Source of the DNA: Ianthella basta
Lineage: Eukaryota > Porifera > Demospongiae > Verongiida > Ianthellidae
DNA length: 64,000 nt
Assembly (NCBI GenBank): GCA_964019415.1
Contig: OZ025888.1
Coordinates: forward strand, 1,575,383-1,639,382
Direction of reading: 5' to 3'
Part shown: positions 11,036 through 24,110 of the stretch, one piece after another
Layout of the letters: each line of letters starts with the position of its first letter
Position numbering within the stretch: position 1 is the first letter of the stretch
Notes under the pieces: generated by a model
Database searches by the model: none
Seen by the model: only the letters and a program-made list of their open reading frames with translations
Told to the model about the DNA's origin: nothing
Program-made: the position numbers and the translations under genes

Positions 11036-12151
11036 TCATGTCCTAAAACGTACAGCTCCAAAGGCCAAACTTTCGATCTCCCCATACTTTAGTATGGAGC
11101 TGAGCTGCAAAGTGGGGGGAAAGGGCTTGCTCTACTCCTATAGCACACTGACACATATAAATGCACAATAATGAATGTTAATAACATTTTGTACCTATGT
11201 ATTGTGCTGAATATGAATGACAGTTGTTTCCTTCACACAATTGGCACACTTTTGTACACGAGACACTGTATACAGGCAGTGGGCTGGGCTGGGTGATCAT
11301 GATTGGCTGTGTTGCATGGGTGATGGCTGGGCTGAGTGATGGGTTGGGCTGTGGGGGATGTTCAGAATGTCCTCATTACAAATGTACAGAGTGTTTACTT
11401 GATTAGATGAGACTTGTTTATACTATGACTACACATGGGCTGGTCCACAGTCTGCAACTATGACTACACATGTTGGCAGAATGCTGAACATCCACTAATG
11501 ATAGTGCAAGCAAATGGTAGAAATATGCATTAGTGGAAGTGTACCTGAGCTTGTCAAATTGTATAGTATTATGTACAATCAGATATGCATGAAGAGGTCA
11601 AACACACAAATGTACACAGACTTGTTATTAAAGTTTGAATAGCAGTACACATACAGTGTCAATGTATGCACAGTAGTCAGTGCAGTGGGATTCAAAGTGC
11701 TATGGCTTAATCTTGAGATCCTATTGATTGCATCCCCAACAGGAAGGATTACAGAGAGACTTCACACTGTGTTTGACCACCCTAATGTAATGCATTTTCT
11801 GCTGCTACTTTGGAAGCCATCAGCAATAATATTTTGTTTTAATGGAAGACAGCAAAATGGCAACAAAGATGATTTAAAGAGTTACAAATCTGATGTTGTG
11901 AAAAGGCATAACAGCGGATACAAACCCAGTGGAACTTGGAATGGGTTGTAAGGTAACCTGACCTGCAAGGACCTGCACATGTGCGCAATGCAACTATATG
12001 GCTGCACACCCGAGAACAGTAGCTACCTTACAATCATTCCAAAGTGGTTGGGGTGCATCCCCTATCACTGTTTTTATCATCAACTTGCTGTACACAAAAT
12101 GCCTTGTTCCATTTGTGTTCACATGCCTGCAAATTGCTTACATGCCCTCAC

Positions 12152-12241
12152 GTACACCACAGCTAGAACACATGTGTACACCACAGCTAGAACACGTGTG
12201 TACACCACAGCTAGAACACGTGTGTACACCACAGCTAGAAC
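12152..12241 (+). repeat. 24-bp minisatellite, about 4 copies
   Basis: The unit is GTACACCACAGCTAGAACAC plus RTGT. It lies inside the first 600-bp repeat copy. In the second copy (about 13,543-13,585) it is down to about two units. Confidence 0.9.
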
Positions 12242-12719
12242 AAAACTATGTAGTATAGGGCCAGTGCATGTAGACTGAAGCTATAGCTAGTACATGTCAA
12301 CACACAACTGTGTATATACGTCACAGAATAGTCTCATTCGATACACATCCTAGGATCAATTTGACACTGCCCTGTTGCTGAGTTCAAATTTCACTGTACA
12401 GTTGCATGCATCACCATGAAGAGTCTCATTTGGCCAGACACTTAGGGTTATATAGGGACATGCAAGAATGTAGTACTTTATAGTCTCATATCCTTGAATG
12501 TATAGGAACCATGGATAATGCTCCACTATGTAACAGCCTTTACTTGTTTCTGTAGTATATTGTATGCCATTGTTACATTCTAAGATTTTTGTCGAAACAC
12601 TATACTACTTTTAGCTTCTGTGTGATTCATGATATGCAAGTTGCACATGCTAAGTTGCAACCACAGGACATCCATGCAGGTATAGGACCTTATTTCTGTA
12701 ATCCTATATTAGTACTGGT

Positions 12720-13020
12720 CAGCTAACACCTGTCCGCTAGCCCACCGGAACGAGCTGAGAAACGACAACCGGAAGCGAACAAGGTATTAATTAAAAATGG
12801 CGGGATACGCATGCCCACGGATGGCCTTTAAAACTACGCGCAGCCTAAATTCGGCCAAAGCCAGTCTCGTGTACACCTCCGAGCAGACAGCTTGAGGTCT
12901 TTCGAGGCTATTGAACAGTAATTGAAGTGAGAGTAGGCGGAAAACTACCGGTCGTCAGCGGCATCGTAAAAATCAATCACGCGCGCCAGTGATTAACTAC
13001 TATACAAGCAAAGGTAAATA
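12720..13020 (+). other. GC-richer island with an exon-like edge
   Basis: This stretch is CpG-rich against an AT-rich background. It holds AAAATGGCGGGATACGC opening a 32-codon frame at about 12,796, and it ends with ACTACTATACAAGCAAAG|GTAAATA. A similar ending recurs at about 14,385-14,420 (CGAAGCAAAG|GTAAATATT). It could be a promoter plus first exon of a non-coding transcript or the GC-rich part of a repeat. Neither is established. Confidence 0.3.
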
Positions 13021-13133
13021 ATCTTAGACAAATGCAGCTTCATTTGTGTAAATGCATTGTGAATGTGAGTTGAGGAGACACTCTGTTTCTGTACATGACA
13101 TCAAAACTAGTCTACATGCAAAGCTATGCTATG

Positions 13134-14360
13134 ACAACCTCGAGGTCATATTGATTGCATCCCCAACAGGAAGGATTACAGAGAGGCTTAAGATTGTGTT
13201 TGACCACCCTAATGTAATGCATTTTCTGCTACTACTTCAGAAGCCATCAGCAATAATATTTCGCTTAATGAAAGACAGCAAAATGACAACAAAGATGATT
13301 TAAAGAGTTCTAAATCTGATGTTGTGAAAAGGCATGACAGCGGATACAAACCCAGTGGAACTTGGAATGGGTTGTAAGGTAACCTGACCTGCAAGGACCT
13401 GCACATGTGCGCAATGCAACTATATGGCTGCACACCCAAGAACAGTAGCTACCTTACAATCATTCCAAAGTGGTTGGGGTGCATCCCCTGTCACTATTTT
13501 CCATTTGTGTTCGCATGCCTACAAATTGCTTGCATGCCCTCACGTACACCACAGCTAGAACACGTGTACACCACAGCTGGAACAAAACTATGTAGTATAG
13601 GGCCAGTGCATATAGACTGAAGCTATAGCTAGTACATGTCAACACACAACTGTGTATATGACATCCAATGTAGTCTACTTGCAAAGCTATGCTATGACAA
13701 CCTCGAGGTCATATTGATTGCATCCCCAACAGGAAGGATTACAGAGAGGCTTCACACTGTGTTTGACCACCCTAATGTAATGCATTTTCTGCTGCTACTT
13801 CAGAAGCCATCAGCAATGATATTTTGCTTTAATGGAAGACAGCAAAATGGCAACAGAGATGATTTAAAGAGTTACAAATCTGATGTTGTGAAAAGGCATG
13901 GCAGCGGATACAAGCCCAATGGAACTTTGGAATGGGTTGTAAGGTAACCTGACCTGCAAGGACCTGCACATGCAATACAACTATATGGCTGCACACCCAA
14001 GAACAATAGCTACCTTACAGTCATTCCAAAGTGGCTGGGGTGTATCCCTTGTCACTGTTTGCATCATTAGTTTGCTGTACACAAAATGCCTTCCATTTGT
14101 GTTCACATGCCTACAAATTGCTTGCATGCCCTCACGTACACCTCAGCTAGAACACATGTGTACACCTCAGCTAGAACACATGTGTACACCACAGCTAGAA
14201 CACATGTGTACACCACAGCTAGAACACGTGTGTACACCACAGCTAGAACAATACTATGTAGTATAGGGCCTGTGCATATAGACTGAAGCTATAGCTAGTA
14301 CATGTCAACACACAACTGTGTATTAACGTCACAGAATATTCTCATTCTATATACATCGTA
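13134..14360 (+). repeat. Second and third ~600-bp repeat copies
   Basis: Copies at about 13,134-13,660 and 13,697-14,360 are back to back and differ mainly by the number of minisatellite units and small indels. Both share the stretch GCATCCCCAACAGGAAGGAT and the tail TATAGCTAGTACATGTCAAC with the first copy. Confidence 0.8.
14136..14249 (+). repeat. 24-bp minisatellite, about 5 copies
   Basis: Same unit as at 12,152, but the first two units carry CCTCAG instead of CCACAG, which shows the copies are diverging from the left. Confidence 0.9.
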
Positions 14361-14886
14361 ACAATCAATCAGGCGACAGTCCGATAATTAGCTACTATTA
14401 GTATACGAAGCAAAGGTAAATATTCATAGACAATTCAACTTAATTTGTGTGAATGCATTATGAATATGAGCTGAGGAGACAATCTGATTCTGTATGTGAC
14501 ATTATAACTAGTCTACATGCAAATGTATGCAATGGCCTGTTCCCCCTGCGTCTATGGTTTCAGTACACATACAAAATCACTGGCGGACAGTAGCCATGGT
14601 CCATACCATGTAGTGCAGGAAACATAGATGCAATTGACTGCCTGGGTGTTGTGATGGCTTCGAACCTGCATGAGGTGGCAGTAAATGATGCACAATGTCA
14701 GGGTGGTCAAACCCAGTGTGGAGCCTCACTGCATCTGCAGCATACAATTAAAAATTAGCTAGACTTACTCGTTGCAAAAGGGATGGCAGCGGATGTAGCA
14801 CGACTATGGCTGCATACATACCTGAGAAGCAATATAGCTAGCTACCTTACAACATTCCAAAGTAAGTGGGCTGTGTTCGCTGTCAT

Positions 14887-15153
14887 GTCGCTTCACTATC
14901 AGCTTACTGTACCCAAAATTCCCTCCATTCTATAGTATACTCATGCTTGTAAGTCGCTTCACTATCAGCTTACTGTACCCAAAATTCCCTCCATTCTATA
15001 GTATACTCATGCTTGTAAGTCGCTTCACTATCAGCTTACTGTACCCAAAATTTCCTCCATTCTATAGTATACTCATGCTTGTAAGTGGCTTCACTATCAG
15101 CTTACTGTACCCAAAATTCCCTCCATTCTATAATAGTATACTAATGCTTGTAA
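14887..15153 (+). repeat. 66-bp tandem repeat, 4 copies
   Basis: Units start at 14887, 14953, 15019 and 15085 and read GTCGCTTCACTATCAGCTTA ... CTCATGCTTGTAA. Units 1-3 are nearly identical. The last has GTGG for GTCG and a small AATAG insertion. One isolated unit is at about 15,409-15,475. Confidence 0.9.
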
Positions 15154-15589
15154 GTGGCTTGCATGCCTCCCGTACACCATAGCTAGAACAGTACTAGCAA
15201 CAGTAAATGATGCACAATGTCAGGGTGGTCAAACCCAATGTTGAATCTCACTGCATCTGCAGCATACAGTTAAAAATAGCTAGACTTACTCATTGCAAAA
15301 GGGATGACAGCGGATGTAGTACAACTATGGCTGCATACATACCTGAGAAGCAATATAGCTAGCTACTTTACAGCATTCCAAAGTAAGTGGGCTGCATCTG
15401 CTGTCATGTCATTTCACTATCAGCTTACTGTACCCAAAATTCCCCCATTCTATAGTATACTCATGCTTGTAAGTGGCTTGCATGCCTCACGCACGCCATA
15501 GCTAGAACAGTACTAACAACATACAAATGTGCATATCAGACAGCACGGTAGTGCTGTCTATGTAGGGATGGCAGTGGTTGTTTGTATGC

Positions 15590-16040
15590 TGTAATACAAA
15601 CGAAAAGCGCGCTACTCCTGAACACGACCGAAAACCGGTAAACGAAGCTTCCCATAAGGAAGCGGGGACCGAACAGTGCACATAACTAACCTTATATCCC
15701 AGCGAAGGTGCGCCTACATGTAGAGAGCACCCTCGACATTTCCCACGTTTCGTCTTCGTCTTCTTCTTCTTCCTCTTCTACTACTTTGACAGCCGTAGCG
15801 CACGAACCAGAGAGACCTGGAGAATACTTCTCGCACCATATTGCACCATTTTGGCTGGCTACATTCCTTTGTCGATTAAAAGGCGGCGCGAGTTAGTGTG
15901 GAAAACGGCGCTTGCCACGACTCCAGCCGTGTTGCTTAGCCAAGCGGACGGACGCCATTTTCAAATTACGTAATTAAACCGGCTGAAACCGGCGTGACTG
16001 GTGCCATTGCGAGCAGCTGCTTAAAGCTTCTGGAGGCTCC
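15590..16040. other. GC-rich stretch, possible promoter or element end
   Basis: The sequence becomes CpG-rich (CCGAAAACCGGTAAACG, GAAACCGGCGTGACTGG) with a CTTCGTCTTCTTCTTCTTCC tract. No splice-linked coding frame was found. It could be a CpG-rich promoter of an unannotated transcript or part of a mobile element. Confidence 0.3.
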
Positions 16041-16124
16041 TATCAGTAGCTACACAAGAAGTTTAAATTGCTAGCTATATCACGCATCTTAGCTCCTGCT
16101 CCATAAAAAATGCAGAAACTAGGA

Positions 16125-16380
16125 ATAATGAAAATTTTCTACAAAAATTGTAAGGATGTAGGAATGGCATAAAAAAAGGCAGCAACAAGTAAAGGCCGTT
16201 ACACAGTGGATCATTAACCACTGTCCCTACATTCAAGGGTGTAGGACTATATGGTGTGACATTCTTGCATGTAGGGACCATGGTTAATGCTCCTCTGTGT
16301 AGCAGCCTTTACTTGTTTCTGCCTTTTTATGCCATCCCTACATCCTTACAATTTTTGCAGAAATTTTTTATTATGTCTAT
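16125..16380. mobile_element. Palindromic foldback MITE
   Basis: The left half (ATAATGAAAATTTTCTACAA ... AAGTAAAGGCCGTTACACAG) is repeated inverted in the right half (TGTGTAGCAGCCTTTACTTG ... AATTTTTTATTATGTC). The arms are about 110-120 bp. A related half copy lies at about 12,485-12,600 (GGAACCATGGATAATGCTCC, AGCCTTTACTTGTTTCTG). There is no coding capacity. Confidence 0.8.
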
Positions 16381-17162
16381 AAATATATATACCTCAGTAT
16401 ATTCTCATTCTACTATATGCATGCAAATATACATACAGCAGTATAGTAGCTTTCATGAGCTTGCATGCGTGTAGTGACTATTGCATTCTAGTTTGTATTT
16501 TAGTACTAGTTCTTTTACTCATTTTATAGCATGCAGAAGTCAGCAATGCACATGATTTGTGTATGCATGCACACACAGTAGCATACATGTACACCTTTCT
16601 GAAGTCTACATGCATGCATGGTGTGCATATAGGCAGCTGAATGTCTACTGTTCGATCGATGCCTGGGAATACGTGCAAAGAGAAGTGTTTATTCACCTTG
16701 CAGCATGCAAGCCAAGACATGAGCAAAGGGCAGTCCTTCATCTTGCTCCAGGCTGAAGTGATTTCCATAATATTATGATTCTAGCCTGAAACCCACAGCA
16801 CATTTTACAGTTTGTATATGGCACCATGAATATCAATATTGATATTATGAATATGATTGTAATTTCTTTACCTGGGTTAACAGTGTTGAGTAAGTCTGTT
16901 AACCTACAACTCTGTTAAACCATGTTAAATAAACTGTTATTGCAAGTTAACAAGGTCTTTTACAACTCTGGTAACTAAGGCAGTTGGTGCAATGATGGAA
17001 TTGACATGATCTGAAGATCATGTCACAGCCTTTTGAATCCTAGCACTAACTGCAAATTCTGCAATGCACATGACACCAAGTACATATTGACAACACATGC
17101 AGTTGGGATAAGAGTTGCAGTTATGTACATGCATATACAATTGTGCATACCAACACATGAAC

Positions 17163-17291
<129 letters not shown>

Positions 17292-20200
17292 CATGTTGGC
17301 AAGTAATGGGTTGGGCTGTGGGCAGTGTGAAGAGCAGGGTGTCACCTATATGCATACAGTTGGAAAGGATGGTGTTGACACTGTGACAAGGGATGGGCCA
17401 TGTAAACATGCTAACAGATCTAGAATGATGAGATCACAGGTGCACTAGGCATGGCCATTATAGCATAAGTATATGAGACACATGAAATGTTGCAAAGTAT
17501 GATTTAACTATGTGTACTACTAGACATACAATGTGAATCTTGCTTACATAATTATGTATACAACTTTCTATTACAGTTATATATTTTCTAGTACATACAA
17601 GTCATATGCATGCGCATTGCCAGATGGACAATTCTTAAAGCAGAGATGATCTGGTAAGTAAAGTACAGGTTCAGTGACAGCACAGATTAGAACATGCCCA
17701 ACCACGGAAAGACTAGTCAAGTACATCCCTTGCATGAAGAATATCAGGCATAGCAAAGCAGAGCTATGCCATCCTAAATTCTTCTTGTGATAACAAAACC
17801 ACGGTCACTGTAGCACTTTGCAGGACATCGATCACCAACGTTATCCTAGTGACGAGCGTATACTATAGAGTATACTGTATACAAGAGTGAAAGCAGCATA
17901 CAAAGCCACATTGGAGTGTACAGGTCGACGTCATTGCCAATAAATATGAAATATGCTTTAAAACTAAGATCTAGCGAGTCAAGAGCTTTCAGCCATTTTA
18001 ATATTTCTTTACCTGCCACTGTAGCCAGTAAGGCATGTAAGCACAATTAATAATTATATAGACATGGGATGATTCATGAACTCGGCGTCAACCAAATCAA
18101 CCAAGAGGAATTGTAAATAGCCTCTGTAGCCTGGTGTATATACTGCAGGGACATTGCTGTTGTACATGTACACACATACAAGCATGTACACACACTCTGG
18201 CATCCATTAATCATGAGCATTGTTGCACGGGGTGGCAGTGGCACTCCACTGAAGATGACCTTTCCGAATAGGGAGCGACTGCAGTCACGTCAAACATGGA
18301 CAAGTCCTGACAAGGTAGTAACAACGCAAATAGTGCCTAGTCCTCTGTAAACATAGTTAACTGATTACAGTTAGCTTGTTACTCCTAAAGCCATGGTTGG
18401 GCTTGCAGCCCAATATATAATCACTGAATTATGTAGCACCCCATAATGATCACAATGCTGTTAACCTAGAATACACAATAGCTGAGGTGTTATGCATACT
18501 GCGGTAGAGGAGTAAAAGCTGCAAACAGGAACCCATTTCCAGAGTCACCTGTACACAGCTGTGTTGTCATGCATTCCACAGTGCTCACTGGCAAGTGCAG
18601 ATGACATCTTCACCTGTGGCCAATTACATTTTAAGATCAGGTATATGACATACAAACACAGAACATAATGTTTCCTCTATGCACAATGCACAGTGTACTG
18701 ACATAAGAGCCTAAGAGAATTGGCAAAACCATTATAATTTATAGCAGACAATAATTCAGTCTCTTCAACATGGCCCTACCAGTTCTCTCACAGCTACGTT
18801 GCATAAGGTTGGAGGACCACTACACCTCAGTGTTTATGTAGACACATGACCTACAGCAGTATCAGGTAGCACATACAATGTTGACTTCCTGATAGCATTG
18901 TATGACATGGCATGATCAATGCACAAGAGAGCTGATGCAAGTACTGCAGTACATGCAGGCAAAGAGATAACGATGACAGGTGACAGCCAATGCAGTCAAC
19001 CCCTTACCAAGAGAAGGTTGGGTTCAATCACATTGACTGCATGCTACTTTCCAAAATTTATAATAGTCCAACCCCTTAAGATGTGTGCACATCAAATGTT
19101 TGCTTTGTTTGATGTGTCTAAATGCCACTTAATTAATATAATTTGGGCAAGTGAAGAGGCTCCCCTGGTAGTATATCAAAGATATTGTTTTTGGCTGTGT
19201 GTTTAGCAAATTGTCATGGTTAATCTGAGACTGGGCACCCCAAATTCAGGGGGGGGGGGCATTCTCATGTGACACCATGTCAAGTTGCTTGCTGTAACTG
19301 TCCTAACTGTGGGAACATATATAGCCTGCATCAAACCCATGACCTACTCTCTATTGCCCAGTACCTTTTGTACATACTGTAGACATAATATACTGTATGC
19401 AGATATAACCTATGTAAAAGTTCACCTGCATGGACATACACATACGCAGAGAGATGCATTGATGTATGCAGATGCACATGTCAAACACAAATGACTCAAA
19501 CAGTGTTGAATACCTAACAAACCTGGACAACAAATTGTGGAGTCAGGGATGACTGAAACATCCCACAACTCACTGTACTGCTTGTACTAAAAAGACAGTA
19601 TGTGGGTGATGGGTTGGGCTGTGGACTGCACTACAAACATGACATCAACACATTTTCATATCAAGATTAATTAGGCATAATATTGTTTGTACTATAACAA
19701 AGGGTGGGTCAGACACTCTGATAAGAATTGAGGTAATCAATGTTAACGGAGTGCTGAGTGGTCAGAGGTAGCACTAATGAACCTGTAAGTATACATTTGT
19801 CACAGGATATGGTACATTAGTGGATGCAGTACATGGACGACATACGTAGTTATGTACGTATGCTTAGCATACAGACATACAGAATACGGTTAGTGTCTGC
19901 CTATTTAGGGTGCAATAACATTTCTTTTCTATAGAAGATTAGTAACCAAAGGGACACACATGCATAAAGGCTTCTTAAATAAGTATTACTCAACCAGAGA
20001 CCTTTTTATGGATTTCAAGACCACTAGAAAGTCATTAGGCAATGCTCAGGAATACTAGAGTTATTTCAACGAATCTATGAGAACAATAGAATGATAGTAA
20101 CATTGTGTATATATGTATGTCTCTTTGTTGTATGATTATATAATAAATTTTTATAGAAGGTCATTTCATCTGATTCAATAGGATAAAACACATCTAGTAA

Positions 20201-20564
20201 ATAGCATTGGCAAGAGGACAGCGATGGAGCCACAGTTGCCAATTGAACATTTGCATGCGTGCACACATGCAGACATTCAGAAACACAGAACACACCAAAT
20301 GCTTAAACAGTATATAGTGGATGTAAACACCAAAAAGCTAATCTACATGCAGTGGACAATCCATCTTGCAATCACATTCATGCATTCAACTGACAAGTCA
20401 ACACATGCACACTGGTGCACAAGATAATTATGCATAATTGATACTATATATAGTCAGGCGTTTGTATGCACATTCAGAGACAGACACACTGACGGAAACA
20501 CACAAAGCACAGGCATGCAACAATGGGACAGTTGATACATCTACACAGTTCACACATAACTGTG

Positions 20565-20720
20565 TGCACTAAAGTAGACAGAATGTGGGCAATTGGTTGG
20601 GCTGTGGGCAGGTCACAACAAATGTATGGACAGTTGAACTCCTGATCATGGTTCATGTTTATACTATGACAACAGTTGGGGACAGACACAAGTCTGGTAA
20701 ACATGTTGATGGAATTTGAG
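20565..20720 (+). repeat. Copy of the GGGTTGGGCTGTGG dispersed repeat
   Basis: This copy reads ACTGTGTGCACTAAAGTAGA, CAATTGGTTGGGCTGTGGGC, then TTTATACTATGACAACAGTT and GGTAAACATG. Related copies lie at about 11,280, 17,300, 19,590 and 21,520, all in the same orientation. Family and mechanism are unknown. Confidence 0.55.
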
Positions 20721-20973
20721 GCTAACTGACCATCTGGACTGCTGCAGCTGCAGCTGAGTATGAAGTGCTACAGTGCACTCAAAGGAACATCATGTCTCAG
20801 TGAATGCATGCCGTTGAATTGTCACTTTCACCAAGTTGTAACACTAAACCATTGCAATGTTAACTGTGCAGCCTTACATGTCTGCAGTCCCTCCCAGTCT
20901 GTAGAAGGCTCTGTTATGTATATGCACAGTGCTGCACAAACAGAGTTGTGTTACAGGAATGCATATTTTACAC

Positions 20974-21152
20974 CTGTCGTGGAATTGAGGCTATACTCTT
21001 GCACAGTATTGCTGTAAACCGACAAACATCACACTTGCTCTTGCTCTGCTTAACAGTGTGTCCGAGTGATCCAGAGCCACTGTGCACCAGAGGATCTCCT
21101 TTAGACGCTGAGCCCTCACCATCATGATGTCCTAATATACGCGACATGTTAC
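20974..21152 (-). CDS. Tentative exon, Ser/Gly-rich, of an unidentified minus-strand gene
   Basis: After an acceptor TGTGTCAG|GT the frame reads GNMSRILGHHDGEGSASKGD, PLVHSGSGSLGHTVKQSKSK, CDVC, and ends at CGACAG|GTGTAA. Phase 1 at its start fits a possible first exon at 26,703-26,724 (MAVSKMS then G|GTAAGA). Composition looks protein-like, but no domain was recognised and the partner exons are not secure. A chance open frame is equally possible. Confidence 0.2.
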
Positions 21153-23316
21153 CTGACACACATTGACTAATGGAATGCTATCAGATCCCTACACAGGCAG
21201 GCTGGCACATATGGCTACCCAACTGCAGTGGACAGAAGACAATGTGTACAGACGTCTATACATCAATATACAGTGGTTTAGCAGTGGCAGGAGGACAGGC
21301 CGTTTAGCTCCCATGGCGCAGTTTTAGTTATACATGGAAACACACCTAAAGTCACGCATCAGTATAATACTACATTTGCACATAATTATGTGTATTATGT
21401 AGGTATATATTCATACACACAAATATATAGCATGATTGCACAGTCATTAGCAATTATGCACATGCATGTGCAATGTCACATCCATACAATGCACTCACAA
21501 CTGTTTGCACAAGAAGTGATAGTAAGTGGGCAATGGGTTGGGCTACAGAAGATGACTTCAACAAATGACAAGCCAGCAAGTCATGCAAGTCGTCTGGTGG
21601 CAATGTGGAATGCTGAGTGGTCAGAAGGTGTTCTATACTATAATGAACCTTAGGAGTGCAAAATGATAGGTCTGACTATATTTAGATCGCTAATCCTAAC
21701 TGTATGCCTTAAGATACATTGTGCTGTAGCAAGGACAATCTAATCAATGTGTGCCTTACAAAGCATTTCCTATCCATAGAAAGATCCCCCTGTCAATACA
21801 CACAATGCGAGCAAGATATGATTGTTTTCTTACAACGTGCTATTGTAGTTGGCATGCCATGACAGTACAAAATAGGGAATTATGACTGTATTGATAGGAA
21901 CTACTACAGTGAATTGTAATGTGAATATCTGTACCTTATGGTACCCTACAATTCAGCTGCAGGGAAATCTCAATCTTACATGCACATATACACATATGAC
22001 TCAGTGCCAGATTGAGACGGCAAACACTAGCTGCTAAAAACGCACTTCCTTCACTGTAATTGAATGGTGATGCTTACTGCTGAATGGTCTGATTTCACAG
22101 GTTTGATACTGTGTACTCAGTAACAGACAATGCATTGTTCTGCATAATAATTATAGTCCAAGTTTAAGGAACGTGTACTGTAGAAACTGTAGCTATTTCA
22201 AGTTGTCTCACACAGGCTCAGTGATCATACAACAGGTGCAGGTTCAATCCTAAAGGTAAATGGTATCCATACTACCATAACAAGCATAAATATCGGATGC
22301 ATTCTCTTTTATTTGAGGAGGAAAGTCACTTAGTGTATATCATTCTGGCCACATACTGTAGACTAGCCTCATGCTACCAAAGAGATGTGGAGTGAAAACT
22401 AGATGTTGGGGGTGTCCATAAACAAGGTGCCATTGGCAGAAGAGCAGCCTTTAAGTTAATACACTTTCCTACAGATTAAAGCATTTCATCAAAGCTTCAC
22501 CTATTGCTTGCAATGTGTACACAAGTATCTTAAGTTTCAGACTATGCTGTACTGTACATGGAAGCCTGTAACGATACAGTATCTATGAATCACAATGCCT
22601 GCCTCCACAAGTGGCAGACAATGCCTTCAGTTACTACATGGAAGACTGAGGTACCGATTGTCACTTATATAGCTCTACATGGTGATAAGTATAGATGGTC
22701 TTTAAGAATGCATACAATTATTGTCTTTTAGCTCTTCAAAGTATGCCACACATACCTCTACTGGGTGGTATGCGTATTCTTTATTACCTCATCCTATGGT
22801 CAGTAGCTTGCAGTGGCCGGGCACTGCACATGCTATGAATATGATTATATAGTAAGAATATAATAATAAATTCATTAAAAAACGGTAGATAATCAAAGAT
22901 CAGAACTTCGAGCATACACCAATCGATGTGACTGCATGCATATGCATGATTTTATAATACTGAAGGGGTGGTTTACATCATTAAATGTGAATAAATCATG
23001 TACACATTACAGTTACAGATCTAGATTTTGAACAAGTTGGGAAATTGACACTCTGAAGTTGGTGCAAATACGATCTCCATTTGGACACCTATGGGGCAGT
23101 TTTGGGCAGGCCCAATTGCAAGTGACTTAAATGGTGTCCGCACATGCAGGGGTAATTTGTACAGATATCTATGCTCATTGAGTGGGGTCCTGCTTTCAGG
23201 GCTTCCTTTGTAATGAGAATCCACAGCAATTATATGCATGAAAGGAAGGGCATGGTGGATTCTGGCACCTTGTCACTTCCACTTAAATGGCTTTAAAAAC
23301 TGAAAATACATAATTA

Positions 23317-24110
23317 CTAGCGGACAGACCTGCCCTTCGGGCAGGTCTCTCCGCGTGCTTGGCGTATGCCAGCTGGTCGGAAACAGGCTGGTAATGCCAT
23401 TGCTACTCAGGCCCCAGCTGGTAATGCACTGGCTGGTCATGCATGTTCTGGCAAAGGATAGACCAGGCTGGCCTGTTGATGTCAGTGTGACTGACCTAGC
23501 TACCATGTGTGCATGCAAATTTACATTGAACATCACCGTGGACAAACAACGGATAGTTGTAAGAAGCTGATGGTTTCTGTGTGTGAGACAACCCCCTTTC
23601 CATTTTCTCAGCTTCGGCATCGCGCTAGCTTAGGTGCAATCCTCGCACCTGCGCGAACGCCTAGGATACGGCATACTTTCTTCCAAGATCCAAGATGGCC
23701 GACGGTCGGTTCATCCTGGGTTATCGCCGCGCTCTCCTTAGTAGCAGCTTATGTTAGCACGTCTACCACCTTATATTGATGTGAGGTACAGCGTGCGACA
23801 GCTGGGAATGTTTGGGCACGTTTCGCCGACGTTCGCGAACAACGGTTGGGGTTCTTCTTTTGTATTGGCAGCATAGGAGCGTGCGCAGAAAACCGTATAT
23901 TTTCTCCGTAAATCCAATATGGCGGACGTTCGTTTGGAGGTTTTTCGCCGCGCGCTCCTCAGCAGGGGCTTCTTCGTGCACGTCGCCCCTCTTAGATCAA
24001 GACCGGGTATGGCGTCCGTAATCTGGGAAAGTTTAGTGTCCATGCGCCGTTGCTCGCGGGAGCACTTCGCGGACAATCTTTCTGCTCAATCCTTCTTTAT
24101 ATTATATAGA
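23317..24110 (-). mobile_element. Non-autonomous Helitron
   Basis: Read on the minus strand the element begins TCTATATAATATAAAGAAGG after an A, and ends with a 10-bp-stem hairpin (AGACCTGCCC/GGGCAGGTCT, 23326-23348), five bases, then CTAG before a T. TC start, 3' hairpin, CTRR end and insertion between A and T are the Helitron signature. There are no terminal inverted repeats and no target duplication. The inside is CpG-rich with degenerate internal repeats (CCAAGATGGCCGACGG, CCAATATGGCGGACG, ATCGCCGCGC/TTCGCCGCGC). No Rep/helicase is present. Confidence 0.8.

Larger units (their letters stand above)
9727..11690. other. Intergenic stretch upstream of gene A
   Basis: No splice-supported coding sequence was found. 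Contents are a compound (CA)n run, a poly-G tract and one copy of a dispersed repeat with the core GGGTTGGGCTGTGG (about 11,280-11,370). Sequence just upstream of gene A (9,720-10,400) shows nothing recognisable. Confidence 0.5.
11690..15530 (+). repeat. Field of tandem and diverged ~600-bp repeats
   Basis: Three good copies begin near 11,706, 13,134 and 13,697. Each runs TTGATTGCATCCCCAACAGG, then TTTGACCACCCTAATGTAATG, CAGCGGATACAAACCC, TATGGCTGCACACCC, a 24-bp minisatellite, and GTACATGTCAACACACAACTG. Two more diverged partial copies follow at about 14,640-14,900 and 15,200-15,520. Small frames in the copies (for example starting LEVILIASPTGRITERL) are conserved between copies but carry stops and shifts, so coding is doubtful. 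This may be an unknown non-autonomous element amplified locally. Confidence 0.75.

Noticed and set aside
12796-12894. 32-codon frame after AAAATGGCGGG
   Set aside because: Good start context but no continuation, no donor at its end and no homolog recognised. Kept only as part of a GC-rich island.
14887-15153. Regular 66-bp repeats considered as a CRISPR-like array
   Set aside because: Units are contiguous tandem copies with no unique spacers.
23326-23348. Hairpin resembling a bacterial terminator
   Set aside because: No T-run, eukaryotic context, and it sits five bases from a CTAG end as in Helitrons.
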